Shown here: piece by piece, positions 33,801 through 44,620 of the stretch | Position numbering within the stretch: the first letter of the stretch is position 1 | Layout of the letters: every line of letters starts with the position of its first letter | DNA from: Rhinopomastus cyanomelas | Lineage: Eukaryota; Chordata; Aves; Bucerotiformes; Rhinopomastidae | Reading direction: 5' to 3' | Length of the DNA: 64,000 nucleotides | Assembly (NCBI GenBank): GCA_013400115.1 | Contig: VXBP01004452.1 | Location: 248,001-312,000 of the forward strand | Notes under the pieces: model-generated | What the model was told of the DNA's origin: nothing | The model's database searches: none | The model's input: only the letters and a program-made list of their open reading frames with translations | Made by a program: the position numbers and the translations under genes

Positions 33801-35595
33801 AGTTACGTGGGTTAGGAGGGAAGAGTGTGCAGCTCTTGCAGTGGATGATCTCCTTCACAGCAGGCATGTCCGGAGGGATAGGTGGGGGGACTATGCCCAA
33901 GCCTGGCATCATAGGGTTGATGGGAGGGATTCCAGTCATCATCCCGAGAGCAGGGTCAAAATCTAAATGGAAGAGAGAAGGAAGAGGTCAAGCAGTTATT
34001 TGGACTTGTACAGGAATACCGCTCCCTATGTGCTGCAATAGAAGGGGACCACTGTAACACAAGTCACCAGAACCTTCCATTTGTGGCCTTAGAACAACTC
34101 AAGTCAAGCAAATTTTCTCCATTATAGAAACAATTTCCTTTTCCACCCTCTTAAAATAATTTTGCAAGGCACAGATCAAAGTTACACCCTGGCAGAACAG
34201 GGCAGTGCACAGGGAGTGTTCACCTACCCCCTGTACAGCAGGACTCCCCCATCATGCACAGCTACTCCAACACCGAGAGGCTGCTTCTGGAGCGGAACTC
34301 TCTTCTACCCTGTTCATTTTTACTGCCCAAGCACTTTCCTCTTCATCTCCTTCACCCCACTTCCTTTTGAGCAGCTTCAGTTCAGCTTAACATGTTTCTG
34401 AATATCACTGGTTTCCTGAGCAATGTGTGTAGGACCTTGTCCTCCTGGTCCACTGCCGAGTACCTAGGGGTACCCCACAACAACCATTGCTTGCATCAAA
34501 CACTAAATACTCTCATTTCCCCCAGTTTTAAATCAGTGGTCTCTAAACAGGGACATACCAGGCAGGAGGGGCTGCCCCGTCATGCCCATAGGTGCCATCC
34601 CCAGGTTGTTCATTGCAGTAGCCCAGGCAGTTGGGTCTGACATTGGCAAGCCCATCGGAATGGAGTCAAGGCTTAGATTTTCTGCTGAGAGAAGGTGAAA
34701 AAAACCCCAACGTTAAGAGCTCAATGTGTGATATCTGAACTGCTCAGCAGGCCACTCACTCCACAGGATCAGCAGCCAGAACAGATTTGAAGTCAACATA
34801 TAGCGAAGAGCCAAACGAAACCCAAAATGCCAAACAGTGCTGCCCCTTCCAAGCAGATGAGGTTTTACTGATGTAAGGTCTAGGAAAACATCTAAATTAT
34901 GGTTTATCCACTAAACCAAGAGCTCCTTTCACACAAGCCTGATTAAAGGTGTCTGGTACACTGACTCCCCCTTTTATGAACAAAGGGCAAACATTCAGCA
35001 GGTACAAACTGTCATCACTACCAAGAGAAAGGATAGAGCTAGAGAAGACAGCGAGATGAAGCTCATCCCACTGCACAAGATAAAAAGCCATGAGGTCCCT
35101 CACTGCTGGGGAGACAAGTACAACAGTGCTTCACCTGCCTGACTCCAGCAGACCCATCCAAGGCACAACCTCACATCCTGCCCAACAAAAATGATCCCTA
35201 AGCATTATTTAAATTGTGTGAGGTCCCACTGTCACATCTCTGTGTTCAAGCTACACAAATGAAAACAAGACCTTGGTTTCTCAGCCACAGAGCAATGGCT
35301 GAGGGTTGTGCCAGAAACAGCTGCAGCACTCTGCAAGGCTGCCCCAGTCACAGACACCCCAGAACCAGGGCCATACCTCAGCGCAGCATCACGGTTTGCT
35401 TGAGATTATGTGGGTGCTTTCTCCACTGGCAGCCACCAAGCCCCATGCGCTTACCTGCAGGAATTCCTGCTCTCCTCTTCTTGCCCGCGTTGCTTCCATT
35501 CTCATCTGGGTTCTCCAACAGCTGTGGGCCAGCAGCGCTGCCCAACTGCAGAGGTTCACTGCTGCTGCCAGGATCAAAGGACAGATGGTTTAAAC
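21887..35595 (-). CDS. ENOX2: ENOX2, ecto-NOX disulfide-thiol exchanger 2 (5' end not found)
   Basis: Fourteen coding exons: 35455-35595, 34559-34681, 33807-33962, 32936-33142, 31156-31389, 30398-30610, 28934-29040, 26742-26856, 26289-26470, 25242-25349, 24935-24991, 24018-24126, 23328-23413, 21887-22018. Phases fit throughout, giving 655 residues from the first exon seen. Order: a KKRR-bearing N-terminal exon; SDPTAWATAMNNLGM; the proline-rich CKSCTLFPPNP segment; an RRM (TVFVGGLPENGTE, KKNFCHIRFAEE); coiled coils (EEENDSLRWQ-like, LLKQEQGK); HVHPFGASIEY; and the end SGVGASLEKRWKFCGF. It closely matches human ENOX2, a growth-related hydroquinone/NADH oxidase and protein disulfide-thiol exchanger on the outer cell surface. 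The HVH copper motif is kept; the human EEMTE quinone-site motif is replaced by EDPPEM. The first exon begins inside a split codon, so an upstream coding exon is missing. ENOX1 is the alternative but fits worse, for example in the C-terminus. Confidence 0.93.
22140..22860 (-). mobile_element. CR1 3' copy, about 720 bp
   Basis: It lies in the last ENOX2 intron, with tail AATCACAGAACATTAGGGAT. It shares every block with the copy at 20365-20880 at roughly 85% identity by eye, and extends further 5' (GGCCCAGAACTGGACACAAG, CCAGGATGCCATTGGCC). Confidence 0.9.
24935..24991 (-). other. ENOX2 57-bp symmetric exon (likely cassette)
   Basis: This exon encodes 19 residues (QNIADEEDKERDAVDCQGN) and is phase 0 at both ends. 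Skipping it would join LKEQ to ESSSSRV, which matches the human LKEKESCASR junction directly. It has a CAG acceptor and a GTAAGT donor. I infer an alternative exon that is absent from the human reference protein. Confidence 0.6.
25690..26195 (+). mobile_element. CR1, plus orientation, ORF2 3' end
   Basis: The plus strand reads through the CR1 ORF2 C-terminus (LKELGLFSLEKKRLREDLI, LFSYLKGG, HWNRLPREVVESPSL) to a terminal repeat ending ATTCTACGA at about 26195. It lies in the ENOX2 intron between the exons at 26289 and 25349. Confidence 0.92.
27325..27480 (-). mobile_element. CR1 3' fragment (second subfamily)
   Basis: The reverse complement of a CR1 tail (AGAATCATTTAGGTTGGAAA, AAGCTCTTTCAGTTCATC) is followed by the CAGCACTACCAGGTCCC block. 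It is intronic in ENOX2. Confidence 0.8.
28645..28715 (-). mobile_element. CR1 3' tail
   Basis: A 70-bp remnant with TAGAATCATTAGGGATTGGA, then AGGGACCCCGAAAGATCATT. It is intronic in ENOX2, about 220 bases from the exon at 28934-29040. Confidence 0.8.
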
Positions 35596-35814
35596 CTAAA
35601 AGAGAAAATACACACTCAGAGGCTTTGTTTGAATGGGTCTATGGTGCTTTGGGATAACAGTAACAAGAGAAAGGATTCCAGCAGCCCCTCAGGCCCCTGG
35701 GAGGACTGGGAAGACCTGGACCTCCTGTCCCTGAGCTCAGCATCACACTGAGATCAGATTCAAACACAACTCTCAGACATTAACCCCAACATCCACCCAA
35801 AACAAACTCCTCCA

Positions 35815-36600
35815 CAGGTGGAGTGCATCTCCAAATGGAAGACACCAAGATGATGAGGTTTAACAGGGCCAAGTGCAGGGTCCTATACTTTGGCTTCCGC
35901 AGCTACAGACTGAGGGATGAGTGGCTGAAGAGCAGTCTGGCAGAGAGGGACCTGGCAATACTGGGTGACAACCAGCTGAACAGAAGCCAGCAGGGTGCAC
36001 AGGTGGCCTGGAAGGCCAATGGTATCCTTGGCTTGGATCAGCAGTAGTGTGGCCAGCAGATCTGGGGACATCATTCTCCCCCTGTGCTGGGCACTGGGGA
36101 GGCCTCCCCTCGAGTACTGGGGGCAGTTTTGGGCCACTCACTTCAAGAAAGAGACTGAGGGCTTGGTACAGGTCCAGAAGAGCAACGAGGCTGGGGAAGG
36201 GACTGGAAGGAAAGGCTGATGGGGAGAGGCTGAGAGAGCTGGGGTTGTTTACCCTGGAGAATAAGAGATTCAGTGGGGGCTTTCTCCCTCTACAACTCCC
36301 TGAAGGGAGGTTGTAGTCAGGTGAGGGTCAGGCTCTTCTCCCAGGCAGCTAGGGACAGGATGAGAGAACAGGGCCTGAAGCTGCCAGGGGAGAGTTAGGT
36401 TGGATGTTAGGAAGCCCTTCCTCACAGAAAGGGTAACCAGAGCCTGGAATGAGCTACCCAGGGCAGTGATGGAGTTCCCATCCCTCCAGGTGTTTAAGGA
36501 CAGACTGGCTGTGGCACCAAGTGTCCTAGTCTGGCCAATGGGGTGATGTTAGAGCTGAATGATCATAGAGGTCTTTTCCAGCCTCAATAATTCTGTGATT
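35815..36600 (+). mobile_element. CR1, plus orientation, about 785 bp, ORF2 remnant
   Basis: It reads MRFNRAKCRVLYFG, then AERDLAILGDNQLN and ARLGKGLEGKA-type residues of the CR1 ORF2 C-terminus. It ends with GGTCTTTTCCAGCCTCAATA and ATTCTGTGATT near 36600. It lies 220 bases upstream of the first ENOX2 coding exon found. Confidence 0.92.
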
Positions 36601-38426
36601 CCCCAGTGTGGTACAGTGTGTCCTGCCTGGAAACTCAGAGGCTAGAGTTTTCTTCTGTTTCTTCCAATGAAGAAAGAGATTGTTAATGTTTTATGAAGTT
36701 TCACCTGATTTGTGACCAGCTGTGAAGTCACTGGGAATTATTTATGAGCAAAACCAAGGTGCTCTGCAATGGGCTGTCCTCGAAAACTCTACAAAACAAG
36801 TAATTTGTCAGTAATTCCAAATTACATTAACTATCGCGTGAATCACAGCAAGTCTCAGAGCCATACCTTGCCCTTCTGTGGGCACCGACTTCATTATTCC
36901 ACCTCCTGTTTACACTCAGTGCTTGTAGACCAATAGGGATGTTGAAATCCCCACTCTGATTAATCTTTGACTCAGCAAACTCATCCTGAGCAGTTGATAG
37001 GGGAAAATAAAGCCAACCAAGCAATCAAATCCTTCTCACAGAGCCCCATAACCTTCTTGTTGAGCCCTCGCAACGTGATAAAAACCTCCTCTTTCTGTGC
37101 TCCCAGAGGACATCAGACGAACTAGGGGAGACAACAATTCTGCTGTCATCCTGAACCACAGCCGGTTGTGGTTTCTATTCCAGAAGATTTGGCTTCCCAG
37201 AACCTGTCCATAAACAGGGTTGTGGTGTAGGGCTGTAAATAGCCAGGGGGTGGGTCAGAGGAGCCCAGAGGGACTCTGCTCTTGACTGCTGAAAGGTGAG
37301 AATGCAAGAAGCAGCCAAACACTGAGTACTGTTCTGCTGGCAACAACAATAGTCACGGCCGACTACGTGAGGTCCTACAATGCTGCTAGTGAAACACCCC
37401 AAAGTCAAAATAACACCGAGGTCATGCGGGCTCGGGAAAATGAATCTCCAACGTGGCAGGTTAAAAATAGAGAGGGACTGTGCGCAGCAAAGGGACAGGG
37501 AGAGCAGGACAGGAGCGATGGTACTGTTTGCCTCCTGTCAGCATCCAGCAGACGGAACATTAAACCCCACAGCAGGGGGAAGGACGTGGAGCAGCGTCAC
37601 TCCTGCTGCCAGGCTGGCACAGATCAGGGACACTCAGCATTAACCACCACCTCCAGGGTCACACACAGTGCTCAGCTGATGCTTCTGAACCCACTGGAAA
37701 GCACCAGCAGCTCCTTGTTGTCAGTCTGAGCCAGGATAACCAACAGGGCTCTGTGGGATAGGACAAGCACTCAGACCGTGTATCTGCCACGCTGACCATG
37801 CTGGGGGAAATGGGCGGCACCCGGCAGAAGTGAGCAAACAAGAATGGGAAACCCACTTGCATTCTTCCAATAAGAAATTAACAACATATGTTAGAGAAAA
37901 AACACACATGGCTCCAGACACACACTGGGAAGCCCAGGAAGCTCTTGCAGCGGCACATCCTCCAGCTCCCTGCCAGTTGGGTCATGGGTTAAGCCTTCAG
38001 AAAGCACCGTGAACCTAGCAGCAGCTTGTGCCAAACCAGGCAGGACCCGTCACACCCACCCTTGAGACCTCGTGTGATCAGATTCAGCTCATGCCCCGGG
38101 AAATCCAGTTTTGGGAAGTGAATAATGTTCTGCTTGAGTTATTAAAGCCAATCTGCTTGCAGGAAGCTTCAACCCTTTAACTTGACACAGAAATGCTCTT
38201 AACTCTTCAGCATCAGTTGCCACTACCCAAAAAAAAAAAACCAAAGAAAACCCTCAGTATAGCTGTAAAGCTGCAGGTAACCACCACCCTACAGGAGCGA
38301 AGGGGAAAGGGAGGTGCGGCTGCAGCTAAAACACCCTTGGACAGGCACAGGCACACGATGCATAGAGACTCTTCCCCAAAACCAACTATAAGCTCTGACC
38401 CAGAACCAGGTGTCTGGAAGGATGAG

Positions 38427-38558
38427 GTTTGTGACATGCAGGAGGACGAGCCGCACAACAGGGAGCCTCGAGCTCACCAGGTAANTGTTTGTGACATGCA
38501 GGAGGACGAGGTGGGTGCAAGCAGCCGCACAACAGGGAGCCTCGAGCTCACCAGGTAA
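38427..38558. repeat. Tandem near-duplicate around a single N
   Basis: Sequence 38427-38484 recurs at 38487-38558, the second copy differing by a 14-base insertion (GTGGGTGCAAGCAG). A lone N sits at 38485. The pattern suggests two contig ends, or two alleles, laid side by side instead of merged. Confidence 0.85.
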
Positions 38559-39704
38559 GTTTTTAACCCATGGTCTTTCAATTAAAATCAGCCTGAAAAG
38601 GCCCACTGCAGCACTAAAACCCTTCAGTTGAAAGTTGAAGGGTGAGCAGGACCTAGGCCAAGTTCTCTGGAGAAGGTTCCTCACACCCAGACACAGAGCT
38701 GTGTCTTATGGGAAGAGACATGGCAGTTCCTTGCTGTCCTAAATAGCTGCCACCAGCCCTGCTTGTCCCTGGGGCAGATGTTGATTTGGGCCACTCTGGC
38801 CTATAAACAGCGGCAGCTCTCACTGCACAATTCTGCAAAGGGCTGCAGAAGCACAGGGAAGACCTCAATGTTCCAGGCATAAATCAAGGGAAGACTCTAC
38901 CCATGTCAAAGTCTGGGCAGGGCTTTACCTTCCTGCCATTCGCTTTAATGACCAGTGAAAAGAAATCAAAAAATGGAGAGCTAAGGAGCTGTTTCTCTTT
39001 TACACCAATGACAGCTTTGTGAGCTCACTGCTCCCATGACTCTACCCCAAAGCAGCACCCAAGAGCACAGCCCCCTCTACATCTGTGCACAGCCCTCTCC
39101 ACTGGGTTTAGTATCCAACCAAACAACAATAGGAGCTCTCAGTACTCCTGGGTGCTCTTCCAGGGCACAAACCAGCTCAGCCAGAGCTGGCCCCAGTAAG
39201 TCCTGTCCACTCATCAAGCTTCTCTCTTCATTGCCACAAAGAGGAACTTCAGAAATGGGCTGACACAGGCTCTACTATAAATACAGATTTACCTTTTGCC
39301 AGCATCGGCAAGTAGATGAAACAAGCTTTGCTCTTTCTCACTTGTTTAGACCTCCCACTGATCACACAGAACCTGTGGAAGCTCTTCAGGAGAAACCAAA
39401 TCTGCAGTAACCACTTGGAAAACACAGATAACAGCAAAGAAGTGGGAGAAGAGAAGATCCCAGAGCTCTGGAGTTCCATTTTGATATGAAACTCACTTTG
39501 TGAGACTGGTTTCCAGGTTCAAAAGCTGCTGGTGGTTTTGGATGCTCTTTTCTTCTACAGTCCACCTTATTGTATCATTTTTAGAATATCCAGCAAGATC
39601 CAAAAGCTGCTGGGCACAGCAAAGGGACCAGCAGAGTTTCAACAGTTATTTCCATTACCTCCATACAACCCCATACCCCAACAGCACTGATGAGGCCCAG
39701 AGAA

Positions 39705-39830
39705 TCACAGAATCACCAAATTATTGAGGCTGGAAAAGACCTCTGAAATCATCAAATCCAGTCTAACATCACCACATCAGCTAAATCATGGCACTAAGTG
39801 CCAGCTCCCAAATCTTGGTTACCTGTATAC
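39705..39830 (-). mobile_element. CR1 3' fragment
   Basis: The reverse-complement tail (AGAATCACAGAATCACCAAA) is followed by TTGAGGCTGGAAAAGACCTC and CCAGTCTAACATCACCAC. It is in ENOX2 intron 1. Confidence 0.8.
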
Positions 39831-40544
39831 TGCACTAGGAACATGGCCAGATGCAGGTCCAGGATCTCAGCTGCTTCTCCTGCGGCTCCCAACCCCTGCT
39901 TAGCTTTAAAGCTGCGGCCCAAGGCTGAGCTCCCTCACTCAGCTCCACAGGAGCCTACCAGCTCCTGTTCTGAACACAAACAGAATGCTGGGTCCTAAGG
40001 ACAGTACAACTACTGCCTGGGCATCAGAGCAGGGACTGGAGCTGGCAAAGGGCAACTACACATGGCACCATCAGTCTGCAGTGAGTGACACCCATCTGCA
40101 GAGCCCCGGCTGGGGGGAAGGAGGTGGAGGAGCAGGTGGAGGAGCAGGTGGAGCAGCGATTAGCATCAAGAACATCTGAATGGGTGAGGGACTGCATCCA
40201 GCAGCGCTGGGAAATAAAAGCTGTTTGCATGCCTGGGATTTGTTGCCTTTGCACAGAGGGATTAAGTGCCGGTAATCCTGTGTGAGGAGAAGGCACTGCA
40301 CTCGCCTTCCTTGATGCGAGAAGCTTGCACTCAAAAGAAATATCCACTCCAGACAAGCTAATTACTCTGGCAGGGTACTGGGGGGAAAAGGGAGAGAGAC
40401 ACAAAGAGCATCTTTTTTTCTCTGGCCTTGAAAGCAGGGTGTTGGGTGATAGGGACAGGCTGGCACAGAAGGGTGTTTTCACAAATATACATGCAGCAGC
40501 AAATGGAGTCTTGTACAAGCTGTGGCTTTGCTTACCCCATCTCA

Positions 40545-40800
40545 GAATAACTCAATCGTTTCAGACAGGAAAGCTCATCAAGTTCAACCCCAGCACTGCC
40601 AGGTCCCCATGAACTCCTGTCCCTCATCTCATATCTCCACAGCTCTTCCACCCCTCCAGACGCAGGGACTCCCCCACTGCCCTGGAAAACCCTTGTGAGG
40701 ATGAAATTGGTCCTCAGGGACAACCTCAACCTATCCCAGGGCAACTTAAGGCCATTTCCTCTCACCCTGGGGAGAAAAGAATCTCCACTTTGCTCCAGCA
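40545..40800 (-). mobile_element. CR1 3' fragment (second subfamily)
   Basis: It begins near TCAATCGTTTCAGACAGGAA and continues with CAGCACTGCCAGGTCCCCAT and CTCATCTCCACAGCTCTTCC-type blocks. It is in ENOX2 intron 1. Confidence 0.8.
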
Positions 40801-41854
40801 AAGTCAGGGGTTTGTTGCAACCCAGAACCAAGGACAAAGATTCTTCACCACAGTGTGCCTGTGGCCAGCACACACCTCAGCATCCAACCACATGGACTTT
40901 CCCACAGAAAGCCCTCTGTGCTCCTCAACAGCTGCCCCAACCACCAGCCAGCAATTAAGACCAGCAGAAAATCCAGTGCAAAAGCCTGGACAGAGGTGCA
41001 GGTGCTGCTCTACAGACAACAGCCTCTCAAAGGGGTAGCACGACTGTGAGCAGCTCAACAGCTTTGTCCTGGCAGCAGTTGCAGTGGATAGGCGCTGCTC
41101 TGGGCCGGACGTGTTGGCACCGGGAGAATGTCAGCAGAAAAGCTGGGGATTAGGGAAGAAATCTCACACCATCTCCAGAGGGTGCAGCGAATGCCGCTCC
41201 AGCAACAACTTATCTCCAGCTTCACCGCTTTGACTAGCTCAAGTCACCCCAACCAAAAACATGACCTTAAACTTCGAAACCTGACCTCAGTCTGAGCTTT
41301 CAACAGCTCAAAGCAGAGGGCTGCTTAATGAGAGGCTACCAAATTCCTCAAACTAAACCTCAAGAAACAGAAAAGCCATGCTGGCAGCTGCTGGGGCAGG
41401 AGAGAGGCAAAACGCTGCAGGAAGAAGGAACAAAGATTGCCTGGACAAACCGCTGCCTGAGATCCATTCAGCATTTCATCCATCAGCTCACGGCCCTGAT
41501 GCAACACTCTGCCAGCCCCAAAAACACAGTGTGTGGTTACTACAGCTGCACCAGGAGAGCACAGGATAGCCAGGAGTGGGTAGACAAGTGAGTGATGTGC
41601 CCGAGGACCAACACAATATGGATCTCAGGCAAATGATCTGTGCAGTGGGGCTGTGGGAGTCACTGCCCCCTAACAGCTGTGGCTACTGGTATGGGAGTGA
41701 CTGAACCCAACGGGGCTTCCTACGTACAGTCTGGCTGTTGCAAAACAGACCCAGCACAAGCAAAGTTAAACACACGAGCTTGCCCAAGGTGCAGAACAAA
41801 GAACACACCTAGCTACACTCACCCAGTGAGAAACTGCTGCCACCTTTATCGTCA

Positions 41855-41935
41855 AAACATTCAGATTGGAAAAGACCTTTAAGACCATAGAGTCCAAGTG
41901 CCAAGACAGTTAACCAGCGGCAACAAAAGCACCTA
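41855..41935 (-). mobile_element. CR1 3' tail remnant
   Basis: TTCAGATTGGAAAAGACCTT, then AAGACCATAGAGTCCAAG, is a degenerate CR1 tail in ENOX2 intron 1. Confidence 0.7.
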
Positions 41936-42589
41936 AACCAAAGCAGGCATCTGAAGAAAACAATGACTAGACTTACATGTGATTTGCTGAAACACAGGAA
42001 AAAATAAATGAAAAAGAATCTTCCTAAAAATCCACAACTGAGACAAAGCACAACAAATGCTGCTGTCAGGGCGTTCAGTTGTCTCAGTGGTTGTAATCAA
42101 ACATCAGCCAGGACTGGTGGTGCCTCCAGAACCATCTTTGCTCCTTCATGATGGATAAACCAGCAGCACCCAAGGCCCAGCTTGGTGGTCACTGCACAGA
42201 CAGATACGAAGTGTCCTGACGCTGAAGAACCGGAACACCAGGAGTAGCCGGCCCGTTCCATCACGTCCTTGAACTCTACTCACCCCTCCCTCCCTCTCTG
42301 TGAAACTATCACCTCTGAGCCCCAAAGGGAACCCACAGAGCACCTCCAGCACCGCCCGAACCGTCCCCTGGAACGTTCCGAGGGCTCCCGCAGGGCCCAG
42401 CTGGGAGTCCTCCGGGAAGGATCATCTCGGACCAGGCCGGACCCACAGCCAGCGGCGGGACCCCCGGAGAGAAACACCTGGGCCCGACTAACACAACAAC
42501 TGGCTGTGGCCGGAGGAGTGGGATGAGGGGACACAACGTAGCCTCGCGGGGTCCATCTGATCTAAGAGGCCCAAAGCCATCGCCCTCCC

Positions 42590-42730
42590 CCATCTCGACC
42601 CCGTACAGGCCCCACAAAGACACCCCCGGCCCCACGATCACCCCCCTACCCCGAACAGGCCCCACAGACACCCCCAGCCCCACAAAGGCCCCCAGGACCG
42701 CATAGGCCCCACAAACACCTCTGACCTCAA
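42590..42730. repeat. C-rich degenerate minisatellite
   Basis: The motif GGCCCCACAAAGACACCCCC recurs in diverged copies (CCCCACAGACACCCCCAGCC, CCCCACAAAGGCCCCCAGG). It lies just inside the ENOX2 first intron. Confidence 0.65.
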
Positions 42731-42844
42731 CAGGCCTCGCACAAGGTTTACAAAGACTTTCCCAGCCCCGCCAAGGGTCTCCCCTTGGACCCCTCTAGTC
42801 CGCACACAGTACACGTCCCAGGCTCTGCCCAGCCCCGCACTCAC

Positions 42845-43200
42845 CACCCGGGCCCGCTCCGGACCCTCCGCCAACCTCCGGCGAGCACCACCCCTAGCAC
42901 CCCCACGCTCCCCCATTGGCTGCTGCTTCGCCCTCCCATTGGCTGCCGCCGCGCTCGGGGGCAGGGCGCGTACAGCACGCCGGGGAGGCGGCACAGTCTC
43001 CGTATCCGTCGCAGTCCCGGTTGCCAGCCCGGCCCCCAGAGACCCGACCCGACCTCCCCGTTCTCCTCCTCCCCCGGGGTCGGTCGGAGCAACGAGAGGC
43101 CGCGGACAGGCGGTTTATTCAGCAGAACACGCGGGGCAGGAGCTTTCACCCACTCCTGGCTCCATGGCTGGAGCAGCGCGGGTGCCAGGCCCGCAGGTTC
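42845..43200 (-). promoter_or_regulatory. ENOX2 CpG promoter with two CCAAT boxes
   Basis: The region is strongly CpG-rich. Two CCAAT boxes on the minus strand (42915-42919 and 42938-42942) lie 23 bases apart inside similar AGCCAATGGG contexts, a typical NF-Y arrangement. Just downstream is a donor (CGGGTG then GTGAGT at 42845) that would end a short, probably untranslated first exon. Assignment to ENOX2 rests on strand and position. Confidence 0.6.
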
Positions 43201-44620
43201 CCCCCAGCCGCACCATGGCCTGCTCAAGAACTTAGGGAAGTGGCCCTCGTCCCCTCCCGGTCGCCGCCTGCCGTGTCCCTGCAGCACCGAGGCACTGCCT
43301 GAGCTGCCGTCCTTTTGCTCATTGTCACTATGGGTTCCTGGGCTGCTGCTGCTATAGCCCTGCTGGCTTCTCCTTGGCCCCATGGGCAGCAGAACCCCAC
43401 GTGCAGAGTCTGTTCACACCTCAGTCAGGAGGCAGAGGATGGTGTCGGCATCACCAGGACCTCAGCGAGGGCGGGCTGACGTTGCAGTGCTCACGCTTCA
43501 CCCAGAACAGTCAGCAAATGCGGTCAGTGGAGAGACGATGAGCTGATCCCCACACTGAGTCAGGCTGCATCCACCTGCTGGAGACACCTACGAGGCACCA
43601 ATCCCCCACCCACAGAGCCATGATGGCTCCACAGAGACTTCTCAGGCTCATCCCACGCTGTTCTTACAGCATCTGCCATGCAATACGTGGGCTTGGGCCT
43701 TCCCAGGCAGAGCTGAATGCCACAGAGGGACTCTTGCTTTGGGGTTGGGTTTTAAGGCACTTGGTATTTTTGCCCCTCACTGTAGGATGGGGAAGGTCCC
43801 AGGTCCAGAACAGGCGCTTGGACATGGCTTAAGCCTTCATATCTGCTGGTGGGGCTGACCCAGAGGTAGAAGCTGCTGTGTTCTGCATTAGCACCTTCAT
43901 TCTCAGACTTGGGGAAGAAACCTCTTTTAAGGGAAACCTCTTCAGTAAGAAACCTTGTTTAAGGAAAATGTTCTTGCCTTGTGGATTAATGGAGATGGTT
44001 TCATGAAAAGTGGTTAAATGGGGTCAACAACTCAGCCTTGTCACAGCTCCTCTGTGGGGTGAGTCTGTACATGGAGCCACTCATAGTCCCAAATCCAGCC
44101 CAGGCAGGACAAAGCAGCCATCCCAGGGGGTTCTCACTGCTGCCAGGCAGCCGTTCTTTTGTCCCAGTTACTCATTAACTCCCATTGCAGCTCAGGCCAA
44201 ACAGCAACAGCACAGCCCCTGCTGCCCTGCACCTCTGCCACCCTATCCATGCTGGCTGTGCCAGCTCCCCAGCAGGTAGAGCCACTGCCAAGGGACAGAC
44301 ATGACTCCCACACCACAGCTGAGAGCACAAAGAGCTGTTGGCAGAGAGGAGGGCAGGTGGGTCCCCAATCCATATGGGGGATGCTGGACAGTAAGATGTG
44401 AACAAGCTAAGGCTGTGGAGGGTTTGGTCCTGGGAGGCACAAGGCTGGCACAACATTAGCTGGTATCTGGTTATGCCAGTTCCAGCATCTGGAAACTGGC
44501 CTCCAGACCAGTCCCATCCCATCCATGATCTCCTCCACAGCTGAGGGGCTTCCCGAGTTCATGGTCATGCAGCAGGGGGTGGGCTGGAAATCCAGCAGCC
44601 ACCACTCCTGCCCAAGTCAG
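43200..44620. other. Spacer between GPR119 and the ENOX2 promoter
   Basis: Nothing recognisable apart from the edge of the CpG-rich zone. It presumably includes the GPR119 3' untranslated region. No clear CR1 tail is seen. Confidence 0.5.

Larger units (their letters stand above)
36600..42845 (-). other. ENOX2 first intron, no coding exon recognised
   Basis: These 6.2 kb separate the CpG-rich 5' end from the first recognised coding exon. They hold three CR1 fragments and one assembly N. A small upstream coding exon ending in phase 1 must exist here or near the promoter, because the exon at 35595 begins with the last two bases of a codon; I could not find it. Confidence 0.5.

Noticed and set aside
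38193..38558. Possible plus-strand exon ending at a GTAAGT donor
   Set aside because: The frame crosses an N and a suspected false duplication, and no partner exon or homology was seen.
42785..43383. Open frames of 180-190 residues on both strands
   Set aside because: They lie in a CpG-rich promoter region where stop codons are rare. Composition is Pro/Arg/Ser-rich with no conserved pattern.
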